Shown here: piece after piece, positions 49,937-60,467 of the stretch | Layout: every line of letters starts with the position of its first letter | Numbering within the stretch: the first letter of the stretch is position 1 | Assembly (NCBI GenBank): GCA_031289615.1 | Contig: JAITPD010000010.1 | Coordinates: forward strand, 1 to 64,000 | From: Lactobacillaceae bacterium | GTDB lineage: Bacteria > Bacillota > Bacilli > Lactobacillales > Lactobacillaceae | Direction: 5' to 3' | DNA length: 64,000 nt | Position numbers and translations under genes: made by a program | Notes under the pieces: model-generated | The model's input: only the letters and a program-made list of their open reading frames with translations | Told to the model about the DNA's origin: nothing | Database searches by the model: none

Positions 49937-50281
49937 TTAGGCATTTTCGGTCGTCACGATTTCACGATCTACTAGCTCATTTAAATAGAAACGGAATAGC
50001 TCAACTAACTCAGTTTTGTCGCCAGTAAAAATGTTGACAGTATCGTTTCCAGAAGGATTGACCGTCTTGATTTTGATACCTGTCAAATCCTTATCAACTG
50101 AAACTTTTAGCTTGATTGACTTTTCCAAGCCCTTACTAGGTTCCAATGCTCGTTGCATCACATATGCACCTGCGTTGTTTTGGACAAAACCAGTGTCCCC
50201 CAATGCATAACGCTTTAATTCAGGATTAAAAATATACTTCACTGTATCACCAGCGACTTGAACTACTTTTTCAAATGCCAT
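49937..50281 (-). CDS. DUF1831-like hypothetical protein
   Basis: 114 aa; MAFEKVVQVAGDTVKYIFNPELKRYALGDTGF. Confidence 0.65.
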   Translation of the reverse strand: MAFEKVVQVAGDTVKYIFNPELKRYALGDTGFVQNNAGAYVMQRALEPSKGLEKSIKLKVSVDKDLTGIKIKTVNPSGNDTVNIFTGDKTELVELFRFYLNELVDREIVTTENA

Positions 50282-50368
50282 CTAATTGCTCCTCTATCAC
50301 TTTATGATTGTATAACCAATATTTTAACTGTAATCCGTGTTTGCTTCAATCAAATTCACAAAATCTTC

Positions 50369-50896
50369 TTAACGCCGAATTCGTGAAAATGAAAAATTAA
50401 GACTTGGAACTGGTTGCAATTCGCGAGTATAGAACTGAACCTTGAACTCATTTGGCTCAACACTCAAAATTGCGTACGTGCCATGGAGGTATGCAAACTG
50501 GCCCTTTGGAAGCGAAATTGAACCCGGATTGATAAACAACTTGCCATCAATCATTTCTGCACCCAATTGATGAGTATGCCCCAAAGTTATCACGTCCGCA
50601 TCCAGTTGCGTTGCTTTGGTCCGAATCTGGTTTAAATCACGCTCAGTATGGTACAAATGACCGTGCGTTTGATAAATCTTGATGTCGCTGTCTACATAAT
50701 TGCGATCGTCTGGAAACATTGAATCAAAGTCCATATTTCCAATCACTGGCAACAACGTGTGAAAAAGTTCATCATCCGCTGCCAACTCAGAATCACCATT
50801 GTAAAACATCGCACGAATTTTACCTTGATATGCCTGCACGATTTTTTCAAGAATGTCTCGATCGCCATGTGTGTCAGATACGATTAAATAATCCAT
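50369..50896 (-). CDS. YfcE-family metallophosphoesterase
   Basis: MDYLIVSDTHGDRDILEKIV..., YNGDSEL, LGHTHQLG; start corrected from 50926. Confidence 0.93.
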   Translation of the reverse strand: MDYLIVSDTHGDRDILEKIVQAYQGKIRAMFYNGDSELAADDELFHTLLPVIGNMDFDSMFPDDRNYVDSDIKIYQTHGHLYHTERDLNQIRTKATQLDADVITLGHTHQLGAEMIDGKLFINPGSISLPKGQFAYLHGTYAILSVEPNEFKVQFYTRELQPVPSLNFSFSRIRR

Positions 50897-50897
50897 T

Positions 50898-51494
50898 TTA
50901 AGCCTCCCACCATGCGTTAAAGTCACGCATAAATTGTTTTAAAGCCTGTCCTCGATGCGAGATTTCATTTTTCTCTGCTGCCGTCATCTCTGCCATCGTC
51001 TTATTGTATGGCGGATAGAAAAAGAGTGGATCATACCCAAAGCCATTATCTCCTTGCAGATGGTCCAGAATTTGGCCATGCACTGAACCTTTAGCAACTA
51101 GTTTATTACCATCTGGCTTTAGAGCAACAATCACCGTTTGAAAATTTGCTGTCCGCTTCTCTGGAGCGAAACCCGTCAAACGTTCCAACACTTTGGCATT
51201 ATTGGCAGCATCATCATGATCCGCAGCATAACGCGCAGAATGCACACCCGGTTCACCATTTAACGCATCAATTACTAAGCCAGAATCCTCGGCGACTACC
51301 GGCTGATTTAAAAATTCAGCAATAGTTTGCGCCTTAATCAGGGCATTTTCTTCAAATGTTTGACCATTTTCAACGATTTCTGGCAAATCTTCCAACTCTG
51401 TTAAATCACGGACTTGGATTCCAAGCGGTGCCAAAAATTCGCGAAACTCACGCACTTTACCAGCGTTTTTAGTTGCAAAAATCAACTCTTGCAT
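50898..51494 (-). CDS. rdgB: XTP/dITP diphosphatase
   Basis: 198 aa; FATKNAGKVREFREFL, AEDSGLVIDALNGEPGVHSARYA. Confidence 0.96.
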   Translation of the reverse strand: MQELIFATKNAGKVREFREFLAPLGIQVRDLTELEDLPEIVENGQTFEENALIKAQTIAEFLNQPVVAEDSGLVIDALNGEPGVHSARYAADHDDAANNAKVLERLTGFAPEKRTANFQTVIVALKPDGNKLVAKGSVHGQILDHLQGDNGFGYDPLFFYPPYNKTMAEMTAAEKNEISHRGQALKQFMRDFNAWWEA

Positions 51495-51524
51495 ATCGTG
51501 CTCCTACTTTCAAATATTTTAAAA

Positions 51525-52355
51525 TTAAAGCGCTACACTTAGCCCAGTTGTGTTAATTTCAAGATGCGTCACGTTTAGCTTAAGATTGTCTAGCCAACGT
51601 TCGCCAATGGCCTCAAATCGCTCAACATCACCAGTTGTATAATAACGATCCTGATTATGATCAACACTTTGGCTATCATGCTCGATTTGTTGCTCTTGTA
51701 TATTTTTAATTACCAAATCCACGGCTTCTGCTCCAGAATTAATCAGCCTAACTTGCGGCCCCATGGCTTCTTTGATATACGGTGCCAACAATGGAAAATG
51801 CGTGCAGCCCAAAATCAACGTATCAACTTGATGCTTGTTAAAATATGCCAGCTTATCAATCACGACTTGTCGCGCATAATCAGAAGTATAATCATAGTTT
51901 TCCACCACATCGACAAATTCAGGTGCTGCTAATTGCGTAATGTTGGCCGTCTGATTCCCAGCTAATAAAGCATTGTAGTAACTCATTGACTTAACTGTCC
52001 CAGCCGTTGCAATCACTCCAATTTCAGCATTTTTAGTCGCTTTAAGAGCAGCATCAACCCCAGGACGAATCACTCCAATCACTGGAATTTCTAACTCATC
52101 TTGCAAAATTGGCAAAGCTGCTGCCGTCGCCGTATTACAAGCAATCACCAACAACTTAATGTCTTTCTCCAATAAAAATTGCGCCATTTGTCGGGTGAAT
52201 TCAACTACTTCTGCTTGCGGCCGTGGACCATAAGGCATGCGAGCAGTATCTCCAACGTAATAGATTTGTTCATTTGGCAATTGTAGCAATGCTTGCTTTA
52301 CAACCGTTAACCCGCCAACTCCCGAATCAATATAGCCAATTGCTCGATTATCCAT
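51525..52355 (-). CDS. murI: Glutamate racemase
   Basis: 276 aa; IGYIDSGVGGLTVVK, VIACNTATA, LGCTHFPLL. Confidence 0.97.
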   Translation of the reverse strand: MDNRAIGYIDSGVGGLTVVKQALLQLPNEQIYYVGDTARMPYGPRPQAEVVEFTRQMAQFLLEKDIKLLVIACNTATAAALPILQDELEIPVIGVIRPGVDAALKATKNAEIGVIATAGTVKSMSYYNALLAGNQTANITQLAAPEFVDVVENYDYTSDYARQVVIDKLAYFNKHQVDTLILGCTHFPLLAPYIKEAMGPQVRLINSGAEAVDLVIKNIQEQQIEHDSQSVDHNQDRYYTTGDVERFEAIGERWLDNLKLNVTHLEINTTGLSVAL

Positions 52356-52369
52356 TCTTTACACACTTT

Positions 52370-52999
52370 CTAGTTTAGTTGCACCCATTCTAATAAATCT
52401 TTGGGTGTTGCAAACACAACGTCCGCTTGATTTTCAAAGACTTCTTGATTTGGCACGCCCCACGCTGCCATTCCAAACTTGATGCCAGCATTATGCGCAG
52501 CACCCATATCATGAACTGAATCGCCAATGTAAATTGCTTCATTTGGATTGACCTTGAGATTTTGCATTGCCAATAGAATTGGATCAGCAAATGGCTTCAT
52601 ATTGGGCGTCATCCCCGCAAAGACGAAATCTGAAAAAAATTGTTCGATCTTGTATTGATCGTGGTGAATCGCAAATTCATCTGGCGTATTTGACGTGACA
52701 ATCCCTAGCGTTTGTCCGTTGTCTTTCAACCCGCTGAGCATTTCAAAAATTCCATTATACAAATGAATCCCATCTGCAAAGTCATTCACATTGCTTTTCC
52801 ACTCCACAAGGACCGCATCAGGATTTGGCACCTTTAAATGAATAAGTGATTCATAACCTGGCAAGCCAAAAACGCTCCTAATTTCGGCATATGGTTTTTC
52901 AATACCGTGCTGACGTAAAGTATAGTCTAAAGATTTCATATACATGTCTTCAGTTGAAATCAACGTTCCATCGACATCAAATATGATTGTTTGCATCAT
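52370..52999 (-). CDS. HAD-IA family hydrolase
   Basis: MMQTIIFDVDGTLISTEDMYMKSL..., YIGDSVHDMGAAHNAG. Confidence 0.92.
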   Translation of the reverse strand: MMQTIIFDVDGTLISTEDMYMKSLDYTLRQHGIEKPYAEIRSVFGLPGYESLIHLKVPNPDAVLVEWKSNVNDFADGIHLYNGIFEMLSGLKDNGQTLGIVTSNTPDEFAIHHDQYKIEQFFSDFVFAGMTPNMKPFADPILLAMQNLKVNPNEAIYIGDSVHDMGAAHNAGIKFGMAAWGVPNQEVFENQADVVFATPKDLLEWVQLN

Positions 53000-53092
53000 G
53001 GTCTCCTTCAATCTCATCGCTACGTATTTTGTTGGACTAAAATCATCCAACGCCCATTCCTTTATTTTACCATGTTTAGCAACTGCACCAAA

Positions 53093-53127
53093 TTAAAAAT
53101 TCGGCTGAACCCTAAAAGTCCAACCGA
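53093..53127 (-). terminator. Terminator of the hexuronate operon
   Basis: TTCGGTTGGAC-TTTTAGG-GTTCAGCCGAA then TTTTT on the minus strand. Confidence 0.75.
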
Positions 53128-53141
53128 AATTAATAATCTTC

Positions 53142-54161
53142 TTAATCTAATTTAAAAACTGAATCCCGCACAATAATCTCTGGATCAATGATCACCTGCT
53201 CAATGTCTGATTGTTCCGCCGTTTTGATGATGTCAATCAAGCGCACCACCCCGCGGCTCACCAACACAGACGTCGGCTTGCGAATCGTCGTGAGCGGTGG
53301 TATTAGATATTTAGAATAGCCCATATCGTCAAATCCGACAAACGAAATATCATCGGGCACGCGATAACCAAGATCGACACACGCATTAATTGCTCCAACC
53401 GCCATATCATCATTTTCACAAATCACGCACGTAGGAATATTCCCACTCGACAAAATTTGACGCATCGCTGTGTTACCACTTTTAGGGCGATAATCTCCTT
53501 GCTTAATTAGCATCGGATCAACTTCGATTTGATGGGCTTGCATCGCATTCATAAAGCCTTGCGTTCGTTGACCAGTTGATTCAAAGGTCTCAACACCTTT
53601 GATTAGTCCAAAGTTCACATGACCCATCCGAATGGCATACTCAGTCGCAATATAACTTCCTTGTTGATCGCCAAAAGCATAATTATCAATATCATCACGC
53701 TCAATTGCACGATTCAAAACAACCAATGGCAAACCAGTCTTTTGCAGATAATTAATAAATTCATCATCTGAGGTGGACTGGCTAATGACAATCACTCCAT
53801 CGAAATTGTTGATGGCAATATTTTCGCCATCCATAGCGTTGTCAATGCTATTGATCGACAACGTATAATTTCTTGGAAAAAACGCTTGAGCCTGTTCGAT
53901 TACATCATTTAGAAAACTGGCAGATGTCCCAGTCCGTAAATTTGTGAAGAACACACCAATCATATACGACTGCTTGGTCACCAAGCCTTTCGCATTCAAA
54001 TTAGGAACATAGCCAATCTCGTTAGCAATTTCGTTAATCTTTGCACGAGTCGTTGGCTTAACTAAATTACTGCCATTTAGCGCACGCGAGACAGTCGTGT
54101 GTGAAACATTGGCCAACTTCGCAATCGTCAATATTGTCGCAGATTTTTTACTTTTTCCCAT
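53142..54161 (-). CDS. LacI-family transcriptional regulator
   Basis: 339 aa; TILTIAKLANVSHTTVSRALNGSNLVKPTTRAKI. Confidence 0.95.
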   Translation of the reverse strand: MGKSKKSATILTIAKLANVSHTTVSRALNGSNLVKPTTRAKINEIANEIGYVPNLNAKGLVTKQSYMIGVFFTNLRTGTSASFLNDVIEQAQAFFPRNYTLSINSIDNAMDGENIAINNFDGVIVISQSTSDDEFINYLQKTGLPLVVLNRAIERDDIDNYAFGDQQGSYIATEYAIRMGHVNFGLIKGVETFESTGQRTQGFMNAMQAHQIEVDPMLIKQGDYRPKSGNTAMRQILSSGNIPTCVICENDDMAVGAINACVDLGYRVPDDISFVGFDDMGYSKYLIPPLTTIRKPTSVLVSRGVVRLIDIIKTAEQSDIEQVIIDPEIIVRDSVFKLD

Positions 54162-54184
54162 TTTGCCACCCCCTCTTAGAGTTC

Positions 54185-56110
54185 TTAAAAATTAATTGTC
54201 CGCACATTTTCACAAACTACCTTATCAGGAAAATCAGTTGCAAGTCGCGCCATTGCCAACAACAGTCCACCATTTCCCGGCAAATACTGTGGCAAATCTT
54301 GATTTTGGTAATTATGCCCATTTACTAGATAATTATTTTTTTCATCATCCGCTAACAAAATCTGAAGTGCTTCATCATAATCACCAAGTCGCGATGCAAC
54401 CATTGCTAACATTGGATAATCCCAGCCCCACAAACTTGGCAGATCCCAATTTTCCAGAACTTGCTTGAGGGTTTTAGCAACTTTTTCTTGTTCCATCCGC
54501 GTTGGAATCAAACCATAAATCCCTACAAATGACGGATGATCATTTAATACATCAGCAAACTGACTTCCAGTAACTGCAACGTACGTGTCTTGCGTTTCAT
54601 CCACTTGCGCCATCTTTTCAGCATAGTCATCCCAATCAGTTTCAATCTCCAAGCGCTCAGCCCACAGACTCGCAATTTGCAAACCAGCGTGCCAATATTC
54701 AATCTCAAACGTTGGATCAAGAACATTATTTGGTCCAAAACGTTCCTGTGATGGAAGCAAAGGACTTTCAAGATGATATTTTCCATCCTGTTGTGCCAAA
54801 AAGCTTGTCATAAATTCAGCAGTCTCTTGGACCAGCTCCCAATGTGTTTCAAGAAATGGCTTTGCTGGATTAGCTTGATACATTAATTCAAGCAACACCA
54901 ACACATTAGGTTGCTGCCACACAATTAGCGGTGAAATCGGGCTAGGACTTTCGACCAAATCGGGGCCAATCTGTTTTAACCAGCGTGCTCCTTGGTAGCC
55001 ATTCTTTTGTGCATTTTTTCGAGCACTTGGCAAGGCGGAATGATACCAATCCATCAATGGTTCCAGCGCCTCAGTTTGATTATACAATGCTAACCATGCT
55101 TCATGCCATGGTACCATCTCTAAATGGAATTTTCCACTCCATGAATTAACTGTCAGACCCGTTTCTTGTGGCGGAAGATTACCGCTACACTGGGCCTTGA
55201 GCAAATATTGACTCAAGATAATCCGGCGTTGTAATTCGGACTCTGTCACTTGAAAGAACCCAACTTCTTTCCAAAAATTTTCCCACCGTTGCTGATTAGC
55301 CTTTTCGCTAGTTGCAAAATTTAATTGCTCAGTTTGATTAAATTGCACCAACAAATCACTATTATCCTGATTTGTGATGGCAAAAACCAAGCGATGTTCT
55401 GCCTGCTGAACTAACTCAAGATTGGTCGAGGCAACGTCAACTTGATAATCAAGCGTATCCAAATGCCGTTGAATGTGAATCTGGTCAGCCACTTGCACCT
55501 GCGTTTGATGCTTAGTTGGTTGATTCCAGTCACTCGCTCCCATTTTGGGGCTACTATATGGAAAACGTAACTCAATTTCAAGATTCGCGCTACCACTAAC
55601 ACTAATTCCAATCACGTCAGCATCCGAGACAAAAGTTTTAACCTTAATTGTCTCGCCGTCGATCGTAAATTGTGAGAAAATTTCGCCCGTTGCTACATGC
55701 AAAGTTTGCGTAATATTTGTTAACCGGTCCGGCGTAATTGGTTCACCATCTTTCAAAAATCGAATCTGCACCAAGTTCAACCGATGTGGATTTTCACGCA
55801 AAGCCGCATAAAGATGTGCTTGGTTCTCGGGCACATCAGTTGGATATGCGACTTCTTTTTTTGTGATGCCCGTGGTGTAAATCGTTTCCTTCAAATCGCT
55901 CAACTGATTTTGCTCAGTAGCATTCCAGCCCCAATTACTCAGGGTACAAAGCGGCACACCATTGACATCGTAATCTTCTGCCAATGTTTGAACTCCCGTC
56001 GGATCAACCGTGAAAGCAATTGACGAATTTCCAACAGTTAGAGGCGCCTTGTAGTCAATTTCATGCAATTCAGGATTACATGACGTTAATATTTCTGCTC
56101 GATTGATCAC
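54185..56110 (-). CDS. Six-hairpin (alpha/alpha)6-type glycoside hydrolase-like protein
   Basis: About 641 aa; GTG start with AGGAG RBS; NSWSGKFHLEMVPWHEAWLALYNQTEAL, LPGNGGLLLAMARL; no signal peptide; in the hexuronate operon. Confidence 0.6.
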   Translation of the reverse strand: MINRAEILTSCNPELHEIDYKAPLTVGNSSIAFTVDPTGVQTLAEDYDVNGVPLCTLSNWGWNATEQNQLSDLKETIYTTGITKKEVAYPTDVPENQAHLYAALRENPHRLNLVQIRFLKDGEPITPDRLTNITQTLHVATGEIFSQFTIDGETIKVKTFVSDADVIGISVSGSANLEIELRFPYSSPKMGASDWNQPTKHQTQVQVADQIHIQRHLDTLDYQVDVASTNLELVQQAEHRLVFAITNQDNSDLLVQFNQTEQLNFATSEKANQQRWENFWKEVGFFQVTESELQRRIILSQYLLKAQCSGNLPPQETGLTVNSWSGKFHLEMVPWHEAWLALYNQTEALEPLMDWYHSALPSARKNAQKNGYQGARWLKQIGPDLVESPSPISPLIVWQQPNVLVLLELMYQANPAKPFLETHWELVQETAEFMTSFLAQQDGKYHLESPLLPSQERFGPNNVLDPTFEIEYWHAGLQIASLWAERLEIETDWDDYAEKMAQVDETQDTYVAVTGSQFADVLNDHPSFVGIYGLIPTRMEQEKVAKTLKQVLENWDLPSLWGWDYPMLAMVASRLGDYDEALQILLADDEKNNYLVNGHNYQNQDLPQYLPGNGGLLLAMARLATDFPDKVVCENVRTINF

Positions 56111-56143
56111 GTGTCTAACTCCTGTTCTAAAACATAGCATTGA

Positions 56144-57685
56144 TTAATTTTTAACGTTCCAAATTTGATCCCATGAATAACCTGTCAAATCTTCGGCGAC
56201 CTTCTTGGTTTCTGGATCAACATCTTCTTTAGCCCCACCAGTTGACAATCGATCAATTTCGGCCTTAACAATCTTGTGAGTATTTTGATTCAAGTTGAAG
56301 CCCTTCACAAGATAACCAGCGTACCAGATACAAAGCAATGGAATTCCGATGAATAAAATCATAATCGCATCTTTAGCAGTTCCACTTTGGTGAGTTGCCC
56401 CAGCCACGAATCCACTTGCTGACAAACCAACACCAATTAACGCATTTCCTAAAGCACCAGTCGTTTGACGGGTAAATGTTTGAACCGCTGCAAATGAACC
56501 AGCTCGCAATTGCGTTGAAGCCAGCGTATCAACATCTGGAACCAACGGAATAACTTGCCAAGCTGTATATTCCAAGAACTGACGACCAACTTGCCAAACA
56601 ACAGCCAAGACCATTAACGTAATCAAGGCAGATGCTCCAGTTAATTGCACCTTTGAAAGATACAAGACACCATATGCGAGCAAAACAAGCGTAACAAGAG
56701 TAAAACTAGTTCCCCAAGTTACCTTAGGATTCTTAGTCTTCATCAACATCCAAGCAGCAATTGGCACAACGATCATTCCGATAAATGACAATGACGCTAC
56801 TGACTGTCCCAAAGCTTGATCAAGTCCCAACACGAACACAATATAATACAAGAACGCCGTTGAATAACAGTCCTTTGCAAAGTAACTCACAAAATAAATG
56901 ACAACCATGCGTCGAGCTGACTTATTCTTCCACACTTTCCAATATTGGTTCACACCACGCTTCATCCGCTCTAACAAGCTCGAATCTTCGTCTTTAACCT
57001 TGTTAGGAGCTTCAAACTTTTCAACATATTCTGGGCTAAATTCCCAAGTTGAACGGTATGTGATCAAAGTTGCAATCGTAAAGACCACTCCAAAGACCAC
57101 CCCTGAAATCGTGTAGGCAATTGCAGTTTCAGAACCAAGAATTGACAACAACAAGGCTGGCAATGCTGATACCGCAAACGTTGCAAAGGCTGAGACAAAT
57201 AGTCGGACAGACCCCATCTTAACTCGGTCATTGGCGTCTGGCGTCATTTCAGCTGGCAATGTTTCGTATGCGATTCCAATGGTCATGTTGGCAGTATTAA
57301 TCATCAAATACGCAACAAAGTACCAAATAATTGACCCTGGCACAACTACGAACAACATTGGGAAGAAAATCAAGATAGTAACTGCACCGATTAACAAGTA
57401 CAGATGCCGTCGCCCAAATTTACGACCAATTTTTGTATTAAATAGATTATCTGAAGTAGTTCCCAAAAGCATCGCAAACGCTGTATCAAAAAGCTTTGCA
57501 AATAAGAACATAAACCCGACCGAAGCAGGTGACAACTTAGCATAAGTGGTCAAGAAGAACATCAGGTATGAACCAATTAACGTCCCCCAGGCTCCTCCAT
57601 TCATGTCGTTCATTGCGTATCCTAAAGAACGCAACCAGGTGATTTTCTTTGGTGTATAGACCCATTTTTTGTGTGGATTTTCCAT
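56144..57685 (-). CDS. GPH-family (glycoside-pentoside-hexuronide):cation symporter / MFS transporter
   Basis: 513 aa; RSLGYAMNDMNGGAWGTLIGSYLMFFLTTYAKLSPASVGFMFLFAKLFDTAFAMLLGTTSDN. Confidence 0.9.
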   Translation of the reverse strand: MENPHKKWVYTPKKITWLRSLGYAMNDMNGGAWGTLIGSYLMFFLTTYAKLSPASVGFMFLFAKLFDTAFAMLLGTTSDNLFNTKIGRKFGRRHLYLLIGAVTILIFFPMLFVVVPGSIIWYFVAYLMINTANMTIGIAYETLPAEMTPDANDRVKMGSVRLFVSAFATFAVSALPALLLSILGSETAIAYTISGVVFGVVFTIATLITYRSTWEFSPEYVEKFEAPNKVKDEDSSLLERMKRGVNQYWKVWKNKSARRMVVIYFVSYFAKDCYSTAFLYYIVFVLGLDQALGQSVASLSFIGMIVVPIAAWMLMKTKNPKVTWGTSFTLVTLVLLAYGVLYLSKVQLTGASALITLMVLAVVWQVGRQFLEYTAWQVIPLVPDVDTLASTQLRAGSFAAVQTFTRQTTGALGNALIGVGLSASGFVAGATHQSGTAKDAIMILFIGIPLLCIWYAGYLVKGFNLNQNTHKIVKAEIDRLSTGGAKEDVDPETKKVAEDLTGYSWDQIWNVKN

Positions 57686-57688
57686 GAT

Positions 57689-59017
57689 TTATTTCTCCGT
57701 GATTGATTTGATGTTTGCACCATTGATCTGCAAATGTTCGACATTAACTGTTTTAATTCCGCGGTCATCATCGTGAAAACGACCACCAGTTTCTTCAGCA
57801 CGCTCAGTTGGCAACAAGTTCTCTTCTGATGCCAGTGACCAGTCGAAGTTTTCGATTGTCACATTTTCGATTGGTGCTTCTGGCAAGCCAACAATAAAGG
57901 CCGCAGTTGCACGAACATTTGTCGCATTCACATTCGTAATCTTGACATCGCGAATGTGCGGTGTCGCTGGTGTAACTGGTTGCTCATCCATCGAAAGCAC
58001 CGTTGCTTCTTCATCTGGCAAGACACCTGGCGCAAAGTACATTTCTAGCGTGATTGGGCACCAGCAACTATCCATCTGCAAATTATCGAGCTGAATATTT
58101 TGAATGGTTCCGCCCCGTGTTCGACGAGACTTCAAACGAATTCCACGACGGGTTCCTTCAAACGCACAATTTTTAACAAAGACGTCCTTGATTCCCGCTG
58201 CCGTCTCCGAACCAATCGCAATTCCACCATGACTCGCTAAAATTTTACAATTATCAACCGTCACATTTTCTGTTGGAATCCCAATTTTAAGCCCATCTTC
58301 ACCAGAACCAGACTTCAGCGTTACACCATCATCACCCACATCTAACAAGCAATTTGTAACTTTGACATTCTGTGATGAATCAATATCCATCGCGTCAGTG
58401 TTAATAGCATCAGCTGGGTTTCTAAACGTCATGTTATTAATTACAATGTCGCTTGAATACAATAAATGTAACGTCCAAAATGGCGAGTTTTCAATTGTGA
58501 AATCCTGTAAATTAATATTTTGACACTTCCAAAATTGCACAAGCGGCGGACGCAAGAATTGTGTTGAAGGTCGCCCACCACCACCTGTTCGCGTTTTGTA
58601 ATCCGGGTTTAATTCCGCCAAACGCAATTCATAGTCTTCACGCGGCAATGTCCGATCTTCTGCTTCGATTTGGCGAAACTTCTCCCACCAACCCTGCCCA
58701 GATCCGTCAATCCGTCCATTTCCACGAATCGTAATATTACTCTGGCCTGCCGCATAAAGAAGTGGGTGCATTGCGTAACATTCGATCCCTTCCCAGCGCG
58801 TCCAAATTGGTTGATACAAACTAGGATCATCGTCAAATTGCAAAACTCCATCGTCTTCAAACGTAATCGTCAAATTTGACCGTAAATCAATCGGCCCAGT
58901 TTTATGAACACCAGTTGTCACAATCACTTCGAGTTGCTCAGCGTGATTATTCATATCCAATGCTTGTTGAAAATTTTGATAATCATCAATGCTAACTGTC
59001 AATTGCATTTTATTCAC
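57689..59017 (-). CDS. Glycoside hydrolase family 28 (polygalacturonase-like), cytoplasmic
   Basis: 442 aa; NTDAMDIDSSQNVKVTNCLLDVGDDGVTLKSG, HGGIAIGSE, RGIRLKSRRTRGG; no signal peptide. Confidence 0.9.
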   Translation of the reverse strand: MNKMQLTVSIDDYQNFQQALDMNNHAEQLEVIVTTGVHKTGPIDLRSNLTITFEDDGVLQFDDDPSLYQPIWTRWEGIECYAMHPLLYAAGQSNITIRGNGRIDGSGQGWWEKFRQIEAEDRTLPREDYELRLAELNPDYKTRTGGGGRPSTQFLRPPLVQFWKCQNINLQDFTIENSPFWTLHLLYSSDIVINNMTFRNPADAINTDAMDIDSSQNVKVTNCLLDVGDDGVTLKSGSGEDGLKIGIPTENVTVDNCKILASHGGIAIGSETAAGIKDVFVKNCAFEGTRRGIRLKSRRTRGGTIQNIQLDNLQMDSCWCPITLEMYFAPGVLPDEEATVLSMDEQPVTPATPHIRDVKITNVNATNVRATAAFIVGLPEAPIENVTIENFDWSLASEENLLPTERAEETGGRFHDDDRGIKTVNVEHLQINGANIKSITEK

Positions 59018-59036
59018 CTTTAATTTCTATAATATT

Positions 59037-60455
59037 TTAGTCAAAGAATCCGAGATTGTTCTTAGCATTATGGTATGCAATATTTTGCACAATCCGTCCT
59101 AATTTTGCCAAATCGTTTGGAACCCGGCCCTGCTCTGCCAGATTACCGTAGAAGTTACACAACACCCGGCGGAAATATTCATGTCGTGGATATGACAAGA
59201 AGCTCCGTGAATCTGTTAACATGCCCACAAAATGCGGTAACAAACTCTGCTGGGCAAAGATTCGTAACTGTTGATCCATCAATTCGGCCGTATCATTAAA
59301 CCACCAACCAGCGCCAAGTTGCAGCTTTTGGACCACTTCACCTTGGAATGCACCCATCATCGTAGCCAGTTCAATCCAATCATTTTGATTTAATGAATAG
59401 AAGATTGTCTTAGGAACAGCATTTTGACTTTGCATGGCCGTGTACAACTCTGTGATATGGGCAACAATGTCTCCTTGCGTACCAACGGCATCATATCCTG
59501 TGTCAGGTCCAATTAGATCAAACATTGGTCGATTTAAATCACGATTAGAATTGATGTGGAATTGCATGGTCCAACCAAACTCGGTATTGAGTTGCATCAG
59601 GTTTTCTAGCAACATTGTTAGATACTGATCAATTTCAGTTTGACTCAGTTGTTCATTGGCAATTCCCTTTTGAACAATTTGATCAAGTTCAGCAGGTGTC
59701 GCTGTTTTAAAATGATACGTTAGCAACGACTGATCCGATAAACGTCCACCAATTGCATGAAAAAATTCAAACCGTTGATGCAGCGCCTTTGTAATGTCTG
59801 CAAAATTTTGGATTTCAACGCCAGCAATCGTTCCAAGTTGGTGCAAATATTCACCATAGCCATCCCGATCAACTTGAAACAACTTGTCTGGTCGCATCGT
59901 TGGTAGCGTCTTAAAGCCATTTTCTTGCTCAGTTTCTTGCAATAGTTTGTGATACTTCAAATCATCAGCTGGATCATCTGTTGTACAAACGACTTGCACA
60001 TTTGAATTCTTAATCAGATTCCGTGGCTTAAATTCATCCGTTTGTAGCAACTCATTTGTTTTCGCCCAAATTTTTGGCGCAGATGCTTCTGTTAATTCTG
60101 CTTCAATCTGGAAAAAGCGCCGTAACTCAAGATGCGTCCATTCATAAACCGGGTTACCATAAGCATTCTCTAACGTCTTTGCCCATTCCACAAACTTCGT
60201 ATAATCATCACCGTCACCAGTAATATTTTTTTCATCAACTCCATTGGCCCGCATCAAACGCCACTTGTAATGATCCCCATACGTTCCAGAATTCAACCAG
60301 AGCTTAGTAATATTTTCATAATTCTGATTTTCATAAATCTCTTGTGGGTTCAAATGACAATGGAAATCAATAATTGGCATTTCTTTTGCGTAATGATGAA
60401 ATAATTCATCAGCTGTTTTATTAGTTAAGAGAAAATCGTCTTGCAGTAAAGTCAT
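59037..60455 (-). CDS. uxaC: Glucuronate isomerase
   Basis: 472 aa; MPIIDFHCHLNPQEIYENQNYENITKLWL, MLTDSRSFLSYPRHEYFRRVLC. Confidence 0.96.
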   Translation of the reverse strand: MTLLQDDFLLTNKTADELFHHYAKEMPIIDFHCHLNPQEIYENQNYENITKLWLNSGTYGDHYKWRLMRANGVDEKNITGDGDDYTKFVEWAKTLENAYGNPVYEWTHLELRRFFQIEAELTEASAPKIWAKTNELLQTDEFKPRNLIKNSNVQVVCTTDDPADDLKYHKLLQETEQENGFKTLPTMRPDKLFQVDRDGYGEYLHQLGTIAGVEIQNFADITKALHQRFEFFHAIGGRLSDQSLLTYHFKTATPAELDQIVQKGIANEQLSQTEIDQYLTMLLENLMQLNTEFGWTMQFHINSNRDLNRPMFDLIGPDTGYDAVGTQGDIVAHITELYTAMQSQNAVPKTIFYSLNQNDWIELATMMGAFQGEVVQKLQLGAGWWFNDTAELMDQQLRIFAQQSLLPHFVGMLTDSRSFLSYPRHEYFRRVLCNFYGNLAEQGRVPNDLAKLGRIVQNIAYHNAKNNLGFFD

Positions 60456-60467
60456 TGTCCGGACCTC

